Positions 12,692-19,028 of a stretch of DNA of 20,979 nucleotides are shown in pieces. A program made the translations under genes and the position numbers. How positions within the stretch are numbered: position 1 is the stretch's first letter; each line of letters begins with the position of its first letter. The notes under the pieces were generated by a model that was not told the origin of the DNA, searched no databases, and worked only from the letters and a program-made list of their open reading frames with translations. The stretch comes from a virus, in IMG/VR virus record IMGVR_UViG_3300048033_000633, positions 1 through 20,979 of that record. One strand, written 5' to 3'.

Positions 12692-12708
12692 CAAACAAAC
12701 TAAACTAT
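12692..12708 (+). repeat. Island junction repeat, copy 2
   Basis: Reads CAAACAAACTAAACTAT, matching copy 1 with one extra A, between the stop of the last mini-gene and the terminator hairpin. The same plus-strand sequence continues with ATTATGAAAAC (12716-12726), which also equals the start-codon region of the gene at 20598-20864. Confidence 0.6.
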
Positions 12709-12716
12709 AAATCACA

Positions 12717-12866
12717 TTATGAAAACGCGATGCGGTAATCGTCTTCACAATCGACTGAACAATAATATCCAGACGTGTAAAGACCGCAATTCGAGCAACG
12801 AGTTAAGTACTCGCCGTGATTGCCAATCGAATTGTAATAATCTTCAAGCGGGTCGTTGTTGTGCAT
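12717..12866 (-). CDS. CxxC mini-protein B (49 residues)
   Basis: Starts at the ATG at 12866. A longer in-frame reading exists but its first part is antisense-like sequence without a plausible start. It begins MHNNDPLEDYYNSIGN and contains RCSNCGLYTSGYYCSVDC (about residues 23-40): two CxxC-like pairs in a zinc-ribbon arrangement, CxxC-x9-CxxxC. It resembles mini-protein A (13236-13364), which has HNDP near the N-terminus and CPECG...YCSTGC. It overlaps the previous gene by 23 bases and ends before the UUCG terminator. Probably a zinc-binding adaptor; function unknown. Confidence 0.7.
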   Translation of the reverse strand: MHNNDPLEDYYNSIGNHGEYLTRCSNCGLYTSGYYCSVDCEDDYRIAFS

Positions 12867-12996
12867 TCCTATTACTTTTAATGATTTGTTCAACGGCTTC
12901 TTTTTTGGCTTTGCGCCCCAAAATTGAAATGTAAGGAAGATTGCAGTTGTCGCCCGTAGCAATAATTTCATTCAATGTATCAATCAAATTGTCCAT
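12844..12996 (-). CDS. Soluble mini-protein (50 residues)
   Basis: ATG at 12996 lies inside the last codons of the membrane mini-protein before it (13-base overlap), and its stop lies 23 bases inside mini-protein B. Sequence MDNLIDTLNEIIATGDNCNL, then ILGRKAKKEAVEQIIKSNRN, suggests two amphipathic helices with a basic middle. I do not recognise it. The nested overlaps favour translational coupling in a compact operon. A longer upstream reading from a TTG at 13095 is rejected because it runs through the membrane gene in another frame. Confidence 0.6.
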   Translation of the reverse strand: MDNLIDTLNEIIATGDNCNLPYISILGRKAKKEAVEQIIKSNRNAQQRPA

Positions 12997-13109
12997 AACA
13001 ATTTCAGTATTAAAAGGAACGCCATAAAGCCTAAAACCATTCCCATTGTAAGAATGAAAATCATTTCGACAATAAAGCGAACGTTTCTTTTCCAATTTTT
13101 AAACTTCAT
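12984..13109 (-). CDS. Single-helix membrane mini-protein 2 (41 residues)
   Basis: ATG shares its A with the preceding TGA (TGATG). Sequence MKFKNWKRNVRFIVEMIFIL then TMGMVLGFMAFLLILKLLWT: a basic N-terminus, then one long hydrophobic helix (about residues 12-40). The positive N-terminus implies an inner-membrane protein with the N-terminus in the cytoplasm. Its reading frame is hidden under longer, unlikely frames. No known family. Coupling with mini-protein 1 suggests a pair. Confidence 0.6.
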   Translation of the reverse strand: MKFKNWKRNVRFIVEMIFILTMGMVLGFMAFLLILKLLWTI

Positions 13110-13231
13110 CAGAAAAACAGATTTCTGATAAATATTACAACTAAACAAATGGTCATCAAACCAAGTCCAAAACTAGCCCCGTAGTTAAGGCTTTTAATCA
13201 GTTGTTTTTCTCGTTTTTCAAAATTTTTCAT
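13109..13231 (-). CDS. Single-helix membrane mini-protein 1 (40 residues)
   Basis: ATG at 13231 follows the stop of CxxC mini-protein A by 4 bases (TAAGAAGATG). It encodes MKNFEKREKQLIKSLNYGAS then FGLGLMTICLVVIFIRNLFF: a charged cytoplasmic N-terminus (1-14) and one membrane helix (about 17-38). The stop codon overlaps the next ATG. The bases are also covered by a longer TTG-started frame which would fuse it to an out-of-frame part of mini-protein A; I reject that. Possible roles include superinfection exclusion, or holin-like regulation, by size and topology only. Confidence 0.6.
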   Translation of the reverse strand: MKNFEKREKQLIKSLNYGASFGLGLMTICLVVIFIRNLFF

Positions 13232-13235
13232 CTTC

Positions 13236-13364
13236 TTAATGATAAGCGGATTCCTTGCATCCAGTTGAACAATAATCTTCATAGTGTGGTATTTCCTTAC
13301 CACATTCAGGGCATTCGTGATACCAGCCATCAAGCTGTGGATCGTTGTGCGCGATATAAAACAT
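13236..13364 (-). CDS. CxxC mini-protein A (42 residues)
   Basis: First gene of the mini-operon, starting 25 bases after the TATATTTG box. Translation begins MFYIAHNDPQLDGWYHECPE and contains CPECGKEIPHYEDYCSTGC (residues 18-36): CxxC then CxxxC, a miniature zinc ribbon. It shares HNDP near the N-terminus, the spacing between Cys pairs and the YCSxxC end with mini-protein B, so the two look like paralogues flanking the two membrane genes. Function unknown; zinc-dependent protein or nucleic-acid contact is possible. Confidence 0.68.
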   Translation of the reverse strand: MFYIAHNDPQLDGWYHECPECGKEIPHYEDYCSTGCKESAYH

Positions 13365-13389
13365 AATATCAAGTTTTGGTTAAACTACC

Positions 13390-13421
13390 CAAATATAAAA
13401 TTTTTTTTTGGATTGTAAAAA
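13390..13421 (-). promoter_or_regulatory. Promoter of the mini-gene operon
   Basis: Minus strand TATATTTG (13397-13390) matches TAnnTTTG. A TTTTTAC element (13421-13415) lies 17 bases upstream as a weak -33 box. The start codon of CxxC mini-protein A is 25 bases downstream. Because the capsid terminator lies just upstream, the island needs its own promoter, which supports the call. About 50 bases further upstream GTGAA-CGTA-TTCAC (13475-13455 area) forms a short dyad that could be an operator. Confidence 0.55.
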
Positions 13422-13494
13422 CTTTTTTTATTCGCAAGTAAATCTTTTGAAGTTCAGTGAATACGTTCACCAAAAACCCGAATATTTGGGGAAT

Positions 13495-13518
13495 AAAAAA
13501 CCCCGCCGTTTGGCAGGG
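13495..13518 (-). terminator. Terminator after the major capsid gene
   Basis: Minus strand CCCTGCC, loop AAAC, GGCGGGG, then TTTTTT. Seven base pairs with one T-G wobble. On the plus strand the same hairpin is followed by TTTCTTTTT, so it could act in both directions. It lies about 30 bases after the capsid stop. Confidence 0.9.
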
Positions 13519-13528
13519 TTTCTTTTTG

Positions 13529-13550
13529 AAGAACTATTAGTTTAGTTCTT
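13529..13550 (-). repeat. Stem-loop abutting the capsid stop codon
   Basis: An eight-base-pair perfect inverted repeat AAGAACTA and TAGTTCTT with a six-base loop directly after the TAA of the capsid gene, ahead of the terminator hairpin. The arm and loop contain the inverted third copy of the AACTAAACTA decamer (13538-13547). It may protect the abundant capsid mRNA 3' end. Confidence 0.65.
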
Positions 13551-14730
13551 ATGGTGTTTCAAGCGCCGCTTTAGCCGTAGCGAATGATCCGTTTACGAAT
13601 GCATTCGGTAGGTAATTAGTAAGGGCGATACGCTCCTGGATTCTTACCGTTACGAAACCATCACGTACGTTTGTTCCATCTTCACGGTGGAAAGTAACCG
13701 CTAGGTTGTCGCGTGTCCAAAGTTGTGAACCTTGTGCGAAGTTACCCGCTAAGAAAGTACCCGCTGCGATTGCAGTATTTACGATAACTGGAACGCCCAT
13801 GAATGAAGGCTGAAGTCCAGCGTAAACCTGATCTTTTAGGTAATTGTTTTGCGTGTCTTTTAACAATAGGATTTTGTGGAAATCGCTAGGGTTAAGTACA
13901 ATGTAATTAGCACGATACTCGCTTAATGCAAGTTGGTTAAGCGCCACAACTAAAACGTCAAACTCGTTAGCTGATTCGATTGCGTCAGCAAAACCACCTT
14001 CAGCGAAGTCAGCCGCGTCAGTAATGATACCTGAAAGGTTTGGCGAAGTTCCGTTTCCGTTAAGGATTTGGTCATCTTCTTCAGCCATTAATTTTTCAGC
14101 CGCACGAACAGAAATATAAGAAGCTAATGCAGGTGTGTCTGCAAGCATTTCTTCAGAAATTCTGAAGTAAGCTCCAATTTTCTGTACGTTTGAATCAGTT
14201 GCAGTAAGATCGAAATCCGACTGTGCTAGGGTAGCCCCCTCGGCTTTGGCCGCAGTTCCGTCAGCGTATCCGCTTTCTTTTACGAAACGTACAACATCAG
14301 ACGAAGTTGAACCTACTGGAATGATTGAACGCATATGCAGTTGTCTTGCAGGATCATACTTGATTCCAGCAACACGATCAGCGGCGATAACTTCACCTGT
14401 GAAATCTGCCGCAGTAGTCATATCTGCCTTGATTTCGAATGAAGCACCGTTTGACTGACCTTTAAGCATTCCGTCAAGCGCACCAGCTTTTACTACTTCG
14501 ATTAACGAAGATTTGAATGATTTAGGTTGTGAAGCTTCGAATTGTTTTTTACGAGCCACTTCCATTTCGTCCATTCTTGCGTTGAAAGTCTCTGTAAGGT
14601 TTTTGATTTCACCTTTAAGCATTTCGTCAGCTTTTCCGGTTGCTGATTCAACAGCTTGCCCGTAAGCCTTCTCTAATTTTGAATCGATCAAGTTACCTAA
14701 CTCGTCGATTTGGTTTTTAAAATCTTCCAT
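13549..14730 (-). CDS. Major capsid protein, HK97 fold
   Basis: A 393-residue capsid subunit. Residues 1 to about 75 form a charged coiled coil (IDELGNLIDSKLEKAYGQAV; EIKNLTETFNARMDEMEVAR), the scaffolding delta domain normally cut off by the prohead protease. The mature part follows: FTGEVIAADRVAGIKYDPAR, RSIIPVGSTSSDVVRFVKES (P-domain, E-loop region), RISEEMLADTPALASYISVR (spine helix) and DDQILNGNGTSPNLSGI, all standard HK97-like landmarks. No separate scaffold gene is present, which matches the built-in delta domain. Starts one base after the protease stop. Two stem-loops follow its stop codon. Confidence 0.93.
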   Translation of the reverse strand: MEDFKNQIDELGNLIDSKLEKAYGQAVESATGKADEMLKGEIKNLTETFNARMDEMEVARKKQFEASQPKSFKSSLIEVVKAGALDGMLKGQSNGASFEIKADMTTAADFTGEVIAADRVAGIKYDPARQLHMRSIIPVGSTSSDVVRFVKESGYADGTAAKAEGATLAQSDFDLTATDSNVQKIGAYFRISEEMLADTPALASYISVRAAEKLMAEEDDQILNGNGTSPNLSGIITDAADFAEGGFADAIESANEFDVLVVALNQLALSEYRANYIVLNPSDFHKILLLKDTQNNYLKDQVYAGLQPSFMGVPVIVNTAIAAGTFLAGNFAQGSQLWTRDNLAVTFHREDGTNVRDGFVTVRIQERIALTNYLPNAFVNGSFATAKAALETP

Positions 14731-14731
14731 T

Positions 14732-15442
14732 TTAAGAAAATCGTTTTTTAAGTGTGTTAATTAAATATGATTCGATTTCAGAATTGTCAGCCTTTACTTC
14801 GACCGGCGAAGTGGTTTCTTCAACCGGCTTCGTGGCATCTACAAATAATGCTTTCAATTTTAAAATTTCAGCTTCCAAAGCGTAACCCATATCGTCAGAA
14901 ATTTCGCCTTTGCGTAATAACTTGGCAATGGTATCGTAACGCTTGTATAGTTCGTCCAGGTTCTTGGTTCCTTTCACATCAAGGATTTTAGCCTGGTCAT
15001 TCGCCGCTAATGTTACGGCGCTTATTTCAAAAAGTTTTACTTCTTTGATCTCGCGATATTCACCTTTGTCTTCTTTTACGATTGGTAAAATACCTACCGA
15101 ATTTTCGGTGATAACACCCGCTTTCATAAGTTCAATAACGTCTTTTCCTAAAGTAGTCTTTGGAATTTCAGCTACGAAAACAAGTCCTTTTTCATCCTCG
15201 TAAAGTTCTTTCATCTTTCCGATTGGTTGCATCATATTGTGCTGATACAAATACTTTACGCGTTCTCCGTTCTCTTTGATTGTTTTCTGATAAGCACCAC
15301 GGCGAATAATATCGGCGTCAGAATCTTTATTATCAAAATATGATCCGTAACCTTTTACAATACCGTTCTTTTCGTCGGCATCCATAAGTTCGCCTAATGG
15401 CGATGCTTTATACAAAAATTCCATATTATCTATTTTTCCCAA
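14732..15442 (-). CDS. HK97-type prohead maturation protease
   Basis: A 236-residue serine protease of the U35/HK97 type that matures the capsid. Visible landmarks: IVKGYGSYFDNKDSDADIIRR (28-48, written as the gyas.f...D...D.i..GA region), H68 in YLYQHNM, S115 in ITENSVGILP, and LFEISAVTLAAN (138-149) with E139. H68, S115 and E139 are the expected catalytic set. The C-terminal 80 residues are less conserved and acidic, perhaps interacting with the capsid delta domain. It lies between MuF and capsid genes, the standard order. Confidence 0.92.
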   Translation of the reverse strand: MGKIDNMEFLYKASPLGELMDADEKNGIVKGYGSYFDNKDSDADIIRRGAYQKTIKENGERVKYLYQHNMMQPIGKMKELYEDEKGLVFVAEIPKTTLGKDVIELMKAGVITENSVGILPIVKEDKGEYREIKEVKLFEISAVTLAANDQAKILDVKGTKNLDELYKRYDTIAKLLRKGEISDDMGYALEAEILKLKALFVDATKPVEETTSPVEVKADNSEIESYLINTLKKRFS

Positions 15443-15456
15443 AATTACTTAATTTT

Positions 15457-16392
15457 TTATAAGTCATATTCGTCTGGCTTCGGGTACATCACTACCACAC
15501 AACGACAATTAACTCTGTTCGCTGGACTTGCCGTAGCTTCGCCAGCTGTGTGCATTGCTTCACCATTAACGATAAAAGGTTCGTCGTATGGTTTTTCTTG
15601 TTTATTTACTGCGCCGTGCGCATCCCTTTGCCAACCATCCATCGTTGTAATCCATTGCTTTAGTAGCTGTTCTTTAGGAAACATTGTGATAGCGCTCTGA
15701 TTGATGGCGTAGTTGCTTATCGTTGTACCTTCGGTTTTTACGATACGCTTGGCTTGCCATCGGCTTATCTGTTTGAACTTATTATTCAAAATCCGCGCTT
15801 TTTCATTTACGCCTTTTGACATAAAATCAGGATCACCCATTAACGCCCTAGTAATCATCTTCAGCTTGCCTAGCGCAGTACCCTGGATAAGCTTGATTTT
15901 TGAAGCTGAATAAATTTTAGCATAGTCAAGAAACTGCTGTTCCCAGATTCCTAAAAGCGCCTTTTCGTTTGATGATAACGACTTGATTTGAAAACGATTT
16001 ACATTTCTAAAGTACCAAGCGGCAAACTCTAAACCCATTCCCGTAAACATTCCTACCATCAAGTCCTCTATATCAGGGTAACTGAATAGTCCGATTTCGT
16101 TTATATGGTTTGTTTGAAGAAATTGTTCAATACCTTTTTGGTACTGCGAGTAATAATATCGTGCAAACTTTCGTGAATAGTTTCGTTCTAGTATATCGCG
16201 CTTACGTTCAAATCCAAACTTGAAACGCTCTACGTCATACGTTGAAGCTTTTTTTACAGGTCGGTACAGACTTGCACATACCGCAAGCCTTTGATCTTGA
16301 CTTGAAAATTCTCTTTGAACTTCCACATCGGTAATACACCGGTCTAAAAAATCGCTTTCGCTTTCGTTTGTTCTTGGCTTCGGTAGCGGCAT
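15457..16392 (-). CDS. MuF-like head morphogenesis protein with N-terminal small domain
   Basis: A 311-residue protein. Residues 1 to about 47 form a separate motif, PLPKPRTNESESDFLDRCIT then LAVCASLYR, a two-Cys small domain that I have seen attached to protease or portal genes in Bacteroidota phages. The C-terminal part (about 190-311) is the MuF domain: KRIVKTEGTTISNYAINQSA, KQWITTMDGWQRDAHGAVN, and the classic ending NRVNCRCVVVMYPKP. MuF proteins bind the portal inside the head and are needed for morphogenesis; they sometimes deliver effectors. Starts 2 bases after the portal stop. No toxin domain is fused here. Confidence 0.88.
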   Translation of the reverse strand: MPLPKPRTNESESDFLDRCITDVEVQREFSSQDQRLAVCASLYRPVKKASTYDVERFKFGFERKRDILERNYSRKFARYYYSQYQKGIEQFLQTNHINEIGLFSYPDIEDLMVGMFTGMGLEFAAWYFRNVNRFQIKSLSSNEKALLGIWEQQFLDYAKIYSASKIKLIQGTALGKLKMITRALMGDPDFMSKGVNEKARILNNKFKQISRWQAKRIVKTEGTTISNYAINQSAITMFPKEQLLKQWITTMDGWQRDAHGAVNKQEKPYDEPFIVNGEAMHTAGEATASPANRVNCRCVVVMYPKPDEYDL

Positions 16393-16394
16393 CG

Positions 16395-18134
16395 TTATTC
16401 ATTTTCGGCGATTCGTTTAGCCCAAGATGCCATAGCCTTGCCGCCCCAAAGGTTGTAAGCTACATATCCTTTATCTTTCCAGGGTTCGCCTTTGTATTGA
16501 TCTGAAATAACCGCGTTATCTTCGTGGCGACTTAAAAAGCTATGAACGCGCTTTACCGTATCTAATGAAAGCGGTTCGCGCTTTGCTAATTGGTTTGCTC
16601 TTTGCCAACCGGTTGAAGTACCAGCGGTAACTACATCACGGCCGTATTTGTCGCGCCATTCAAGCATACGTTTAGCGTTATTGGTTGCGCCTTGCGGGTA
16701 GTTTGAATAGCTTTCAGCTTTGTATTCTTTCTGTTCTTCTTCATCTTCTTCTTCGTTTTGAACTGGCTCTGGTTTTGGCAACTCGATTGGTTCCGAAATC
16801 ATATCCATATCATTATCTAGCGGAATAAGATTCGCGGGTACAAAATACGAGTCCATTTGTTCGTTTTCTTCATCGATACCGTAGTTCATTACATCGCGCT
16901 TCTCGTTCGGCGTGATCCACCAAGCTTGGTAAAGTTGATTAACGACTTTCTCGGTTTCCTCTTGCATTTCAGGAATCGCCGTGAAGTCATATTCGATGCA
17001 AATCTTGTCGCCATATTTAGGCGCCAACCAACGATTCAATTCATCTTGAATCTTCATCAATTCAGGAATAACCGCCATCTGATAAAGCGCTTTTTTCGCT
17101 TCTTTCATATTGTTGTAAGTCGAAGCGTCGGTATTGTTTAGCATTTGAACAGGCACGCCGTAGATATTACAAAGGTCTTTGACTGAAGCGTTGTATTGTT
17201 CGATAAGTGAAAGATCTGAAGCATTCAACCCGAAGTTTATCCACGATAACTTTTTCGGCGTGATAAGAACATCACCAGCGTTACCGCTACCTTGGTGTTG
17301 CCTTCTAAACTTGTCTTTTAATTGTTGCGCTTGTACTTCGTTAATATCGCCTTCTTCAGACATCAATACACCTCTAGCGGTTTGGTTTTGTAAATACTTA
17401 ACACCAGTTGTAACGGCTTCGTTGTTGGTAGTAAGCGATCGGAAACCTGCTCGAAGTGGCGACTGACCGTAAAGGTGCGAACCAGTACCATCATAATACG
17501 GATTGAAATCTTTGATATGACAAATCATTTCCGCCGGAATATCATAAGTTCCGTTGTATTCCAAACGATAACTTTTCACCGGTTCCATAATCCCGTTAGA
17601 AATAATTTCCATCACTTGCGAAGGCATCACATACATTTCCGTAAACTTACCCGCGTTGATCCCCGTATCAGGTGAAATTCCGTAGATATATCCGTTACCC
17701 GTTAGTTTTCTAAAGGCGATAAGTTCAGATATCCAAGACGCATACGATTGCGCTGAATTAGGGTTTTCCAAAAGTTGCTGAAGCTCGTGGCCTTCTAGTT
17801 CAACCAGCGCGTTCTTTTTTAGAAGCTGCGTTTTGTACAACGCAGTCGGATCGGCAACACCTGATTGCATCGCCTTATATCTTTTGTATTCGCTTTCCTT
17901 TGTTTTCTCGTAGATCGTAAAAGGTATGGTTGTCGCCGCCTTGGTGATAATATTTATCAACGAATAAATCGTAGCGTTTTTGCGATAACCTTCCGTAATA
18001 TAGTTATCATCGTTTTCTGTATTCCAAAGCACCGAATGACCCAGGTGGTTGTAAATTGCTTTGTTATATTCCGCCGCTGTTTGTGTGGCGTTCTTGGTTA
18101 GTATATTTCGGAATCGATCCAGTATTGAAGCCAT
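16395..18134 (-). CDS. Portal protein, HK97 type, with extra C-terminal domain
   Basis: A 579-residue portal, longer than the usual 400-480. Residues 1 to about 440 are the HK97-type portal: ATIYSLINIITKAATTIPFT (54-73), NGYIYGISPDTGINAGKF, DKFRRQHQGSGNAGDVLI, and LIEQYNASVKDLCNIYGVPV followed by QMLNN. The dodecamer forms the DNA entry channel and docks terminase. After an acidic linker (EEEDEEEQKEYK, about 464-475) comes a domain of about 100 residues with YPQGATNNAKRMLEW, GWQRANQLAKREPLS and WGGKAMASWAKRIAE (479-579), a stand-alone pattern also known to me from protease genes of related phages. The domain may bind DNA or terminase; its function is unknown. Confidence 0.9.
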   Translation of the reverse strand: MASILDRFRNILTKNATQTAAEYNKAIYNHLGHSVLWNTENDDNYITEGYRKNATIYSLINIITKAATTIPFTIYEKTKESEYKRYKAMQSGVADPTALYKTQLLKKNALVELEGHELQQLLENPNSAQSYASWISELIAFRKLTGNGYIYGISPDTGINAGKFTEMYVMPSQVMEIISNGIMEPVKSYRLEYNGTYDIPAEMICHIKDFNPYYDGTGSHLYGQSPLRAGFRSLTTNNEAVTTGVKYLQNQTARGVLMSEEGDINEVQAQQLKDKFRRQHQGSGNAGDVLITPKKLSWINFGLNASDLSLIEQYNASVKDLCNIYGVPVQMLNNTDASTYNNMKEAKKALYQMAVIPELMKIQDELNRWLAPKYGDKICIEYDFTAIPEMQEETEKVVNQLYQAWWITPNEKRDVMNYGIDEENEQMDSYFVPANLIPLDNDMDMISEPIELPKPEPVQNEEEDEEEQKEYKAESYSNYPQGATNNAKRMLEWRDKYGRDVVTAGTSTGWQRANQLAKREPLSLDTVKRVHSFLSRHEDNAVISDQYKGEPWKDKGYVAYNLWGGKAMASWAKRIAENE

Positions 18135-18157
18135 TAAGGAAATTTTTCGTAAAAATA

Positions 18158-18165
18158 CAAATTTA
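18158..18165 (-). promoter_or_regulatory. Candidate -7 box before the portal gene
   Basis: TAAATTTG on the minus strand fits TAnnTTTG in the 45-base gap between the PP-loop gene and the portal gene, 23 bases before the portal ATG. The -33 position lacks TTTG. It could boost head gene expression independently of terminase. Confidence 0.35.
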
Positions 18166-18179
18166 AAGTTTTGGGTATT

Positions 18180-19028
18180 TTATAACCCGCAGTAACCGGA
18201 ATCACATTCGTTGAAATCATCATCAAATAATTCAAACTGCACGTTCCATTCTTTTATCTGATCATAAGTCATTTCTGAACGCCAATGCGCGTTATTAATG
18301 CTTTCCCGTTCACGTTTGGCAAACCATTCCAGTTTATTCGGGTGCTTATCAAACATCTTTCGAAGTAACATCGGCGTCTTATGAAAACAACCTACACAAT
18401 TATTCATCCAGGCAAAACGTACCGGTTTGTCTTGCCAGTATTGTTCAATTTTGTCTTTGTAAATGTTATCTTCAATCAGCGGAAAATGCGGTTTACGATA
18501 TTTTACATCAACCCATTTGTTACGTCCGTCTTTATGTTTTTCAAACGTAGCTTTAAAAGATTCAAGACCGTTTTCGTCGCAACGATCTAGCATATTATTG
18601 GCACGTCTTGTTTCATTTGCACGAAATCCTATCCTAGTCAATAGCGGTTCGCCTATATTTTCCGCCCACCAATAGAATATTGGTTCAATCTTCATTTCTA
18701 TTGTACAAAACCTCTGCACCTTATTAGGCAAGTAAACCTTTTCTTTTCTTGTTGTTATTTCGTCAAACGTTCGCCCAGTAACCCAGGTAATTTTACGCCC
18801 TATGAATTGTTCAAGGTCTAACATCGTGTAAATTATGGTATCATCTTCTAGCGTACCGATAAAAGGCGCCTGAATACGATCTTCTATTTCTTGACGAAGT
18901 TTTTTATCAGGGAATAAACAAGTACGATCAGAAGTTCGAACTAAAGCAAATACGTCATAATCTGCGGGGTAATTTGCGGCGATATATGAAGAAGTTTTTC
19001 CGCCACTTAATGAATTAAGCTTTTTCAT
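18180..19028 (-). CDS. PP-loop ATPase, PAPS reductase/DndC-like
   Basis: A 282-residue adenine-nucleotide alpha hydrolase. The PP-loop SGGKTS is at residues 8-13, close to the N-terminus, and is followed by DVFALVRTSDRTCL. C108 lies in RFCTIEMKIEP, the CT...K..P motif of the PAPS reductase family. A later GFRANETRRA (134-143) and NNCVGCFHKTP (209-219, C211 and C214) suggest substrate binding and a possible Fe-S or zinc site. Such enzymes activate or transfer sulphur: PAPS reduction, DNA phosphorothioation (DndC) or tRNA thiolation. No DndD/E partners are visible here. It overlaps terL by four bases (ATGA) and precedes the portal, so it is expressed with packaging genes. Exact substrate unknown. 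Confidence 0.8.
   Translation of the reverse strand: MKKLNSLSGGKTSSYIAANYPADYDVFALVRTSDRTCLFPDKKLRQEIEDRIQAPFIGTLEDDTIIYTMLDLEQFIGRKITWVTGRTFDEITTRKEKVYLPNKVQRFCTIEMKIEPIFYWWAENIGEPLLTRIGFRANETRRANNMLDRCDENGLESFKATFEKHKDGRNKWVDVKYRKPHFPLIEDNIYKDKIEQYWQDKPVRFAWMNNCVGCFHKTPMLLRKMFDKHPNKLEWFAKRERESINNAHWRSEMTYDQIKEWNVQFELFDDDFNECDSGYCGL

Noticed and set aside
12719-12934. A plus-strand frame of 71 codons with a leader-like sequence before its ATG
   Set aside because: It is antisense to two CxxC and basic mini-genes, its Cys/Arg-rich product has no recognisable pattern, and no other plus-strand gene exists in the window.
12844-13095. An 83-codon gene from a TTG start
   Set aside because: The first 33 codons overlap a membrane mini-gene in another frame and have no leader; the ATG at 12996 fits the nested operon.
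13109-13372. A single 87-codon gene from a TTG start
   Set aside because: Its first half is out of phase with a better 42-codon CxxC gene that has an ATG behind a promoter box; only its second half (from the ATG at 13231) is credible.
13476-13492. CCCAAATATTCGGG hairpin followed by TTTTT after the capsid terminator
   Set aside because: It has an internal C-A mismatch and an AT-rich stem, and is redundant with the strong terminator just before it.
18174-18189. GGGTATTTTATAACCC dyad at the end of the PP-loop gene
   Set aside because: Only three or four pairs form without a bulge; it is too weak to call.
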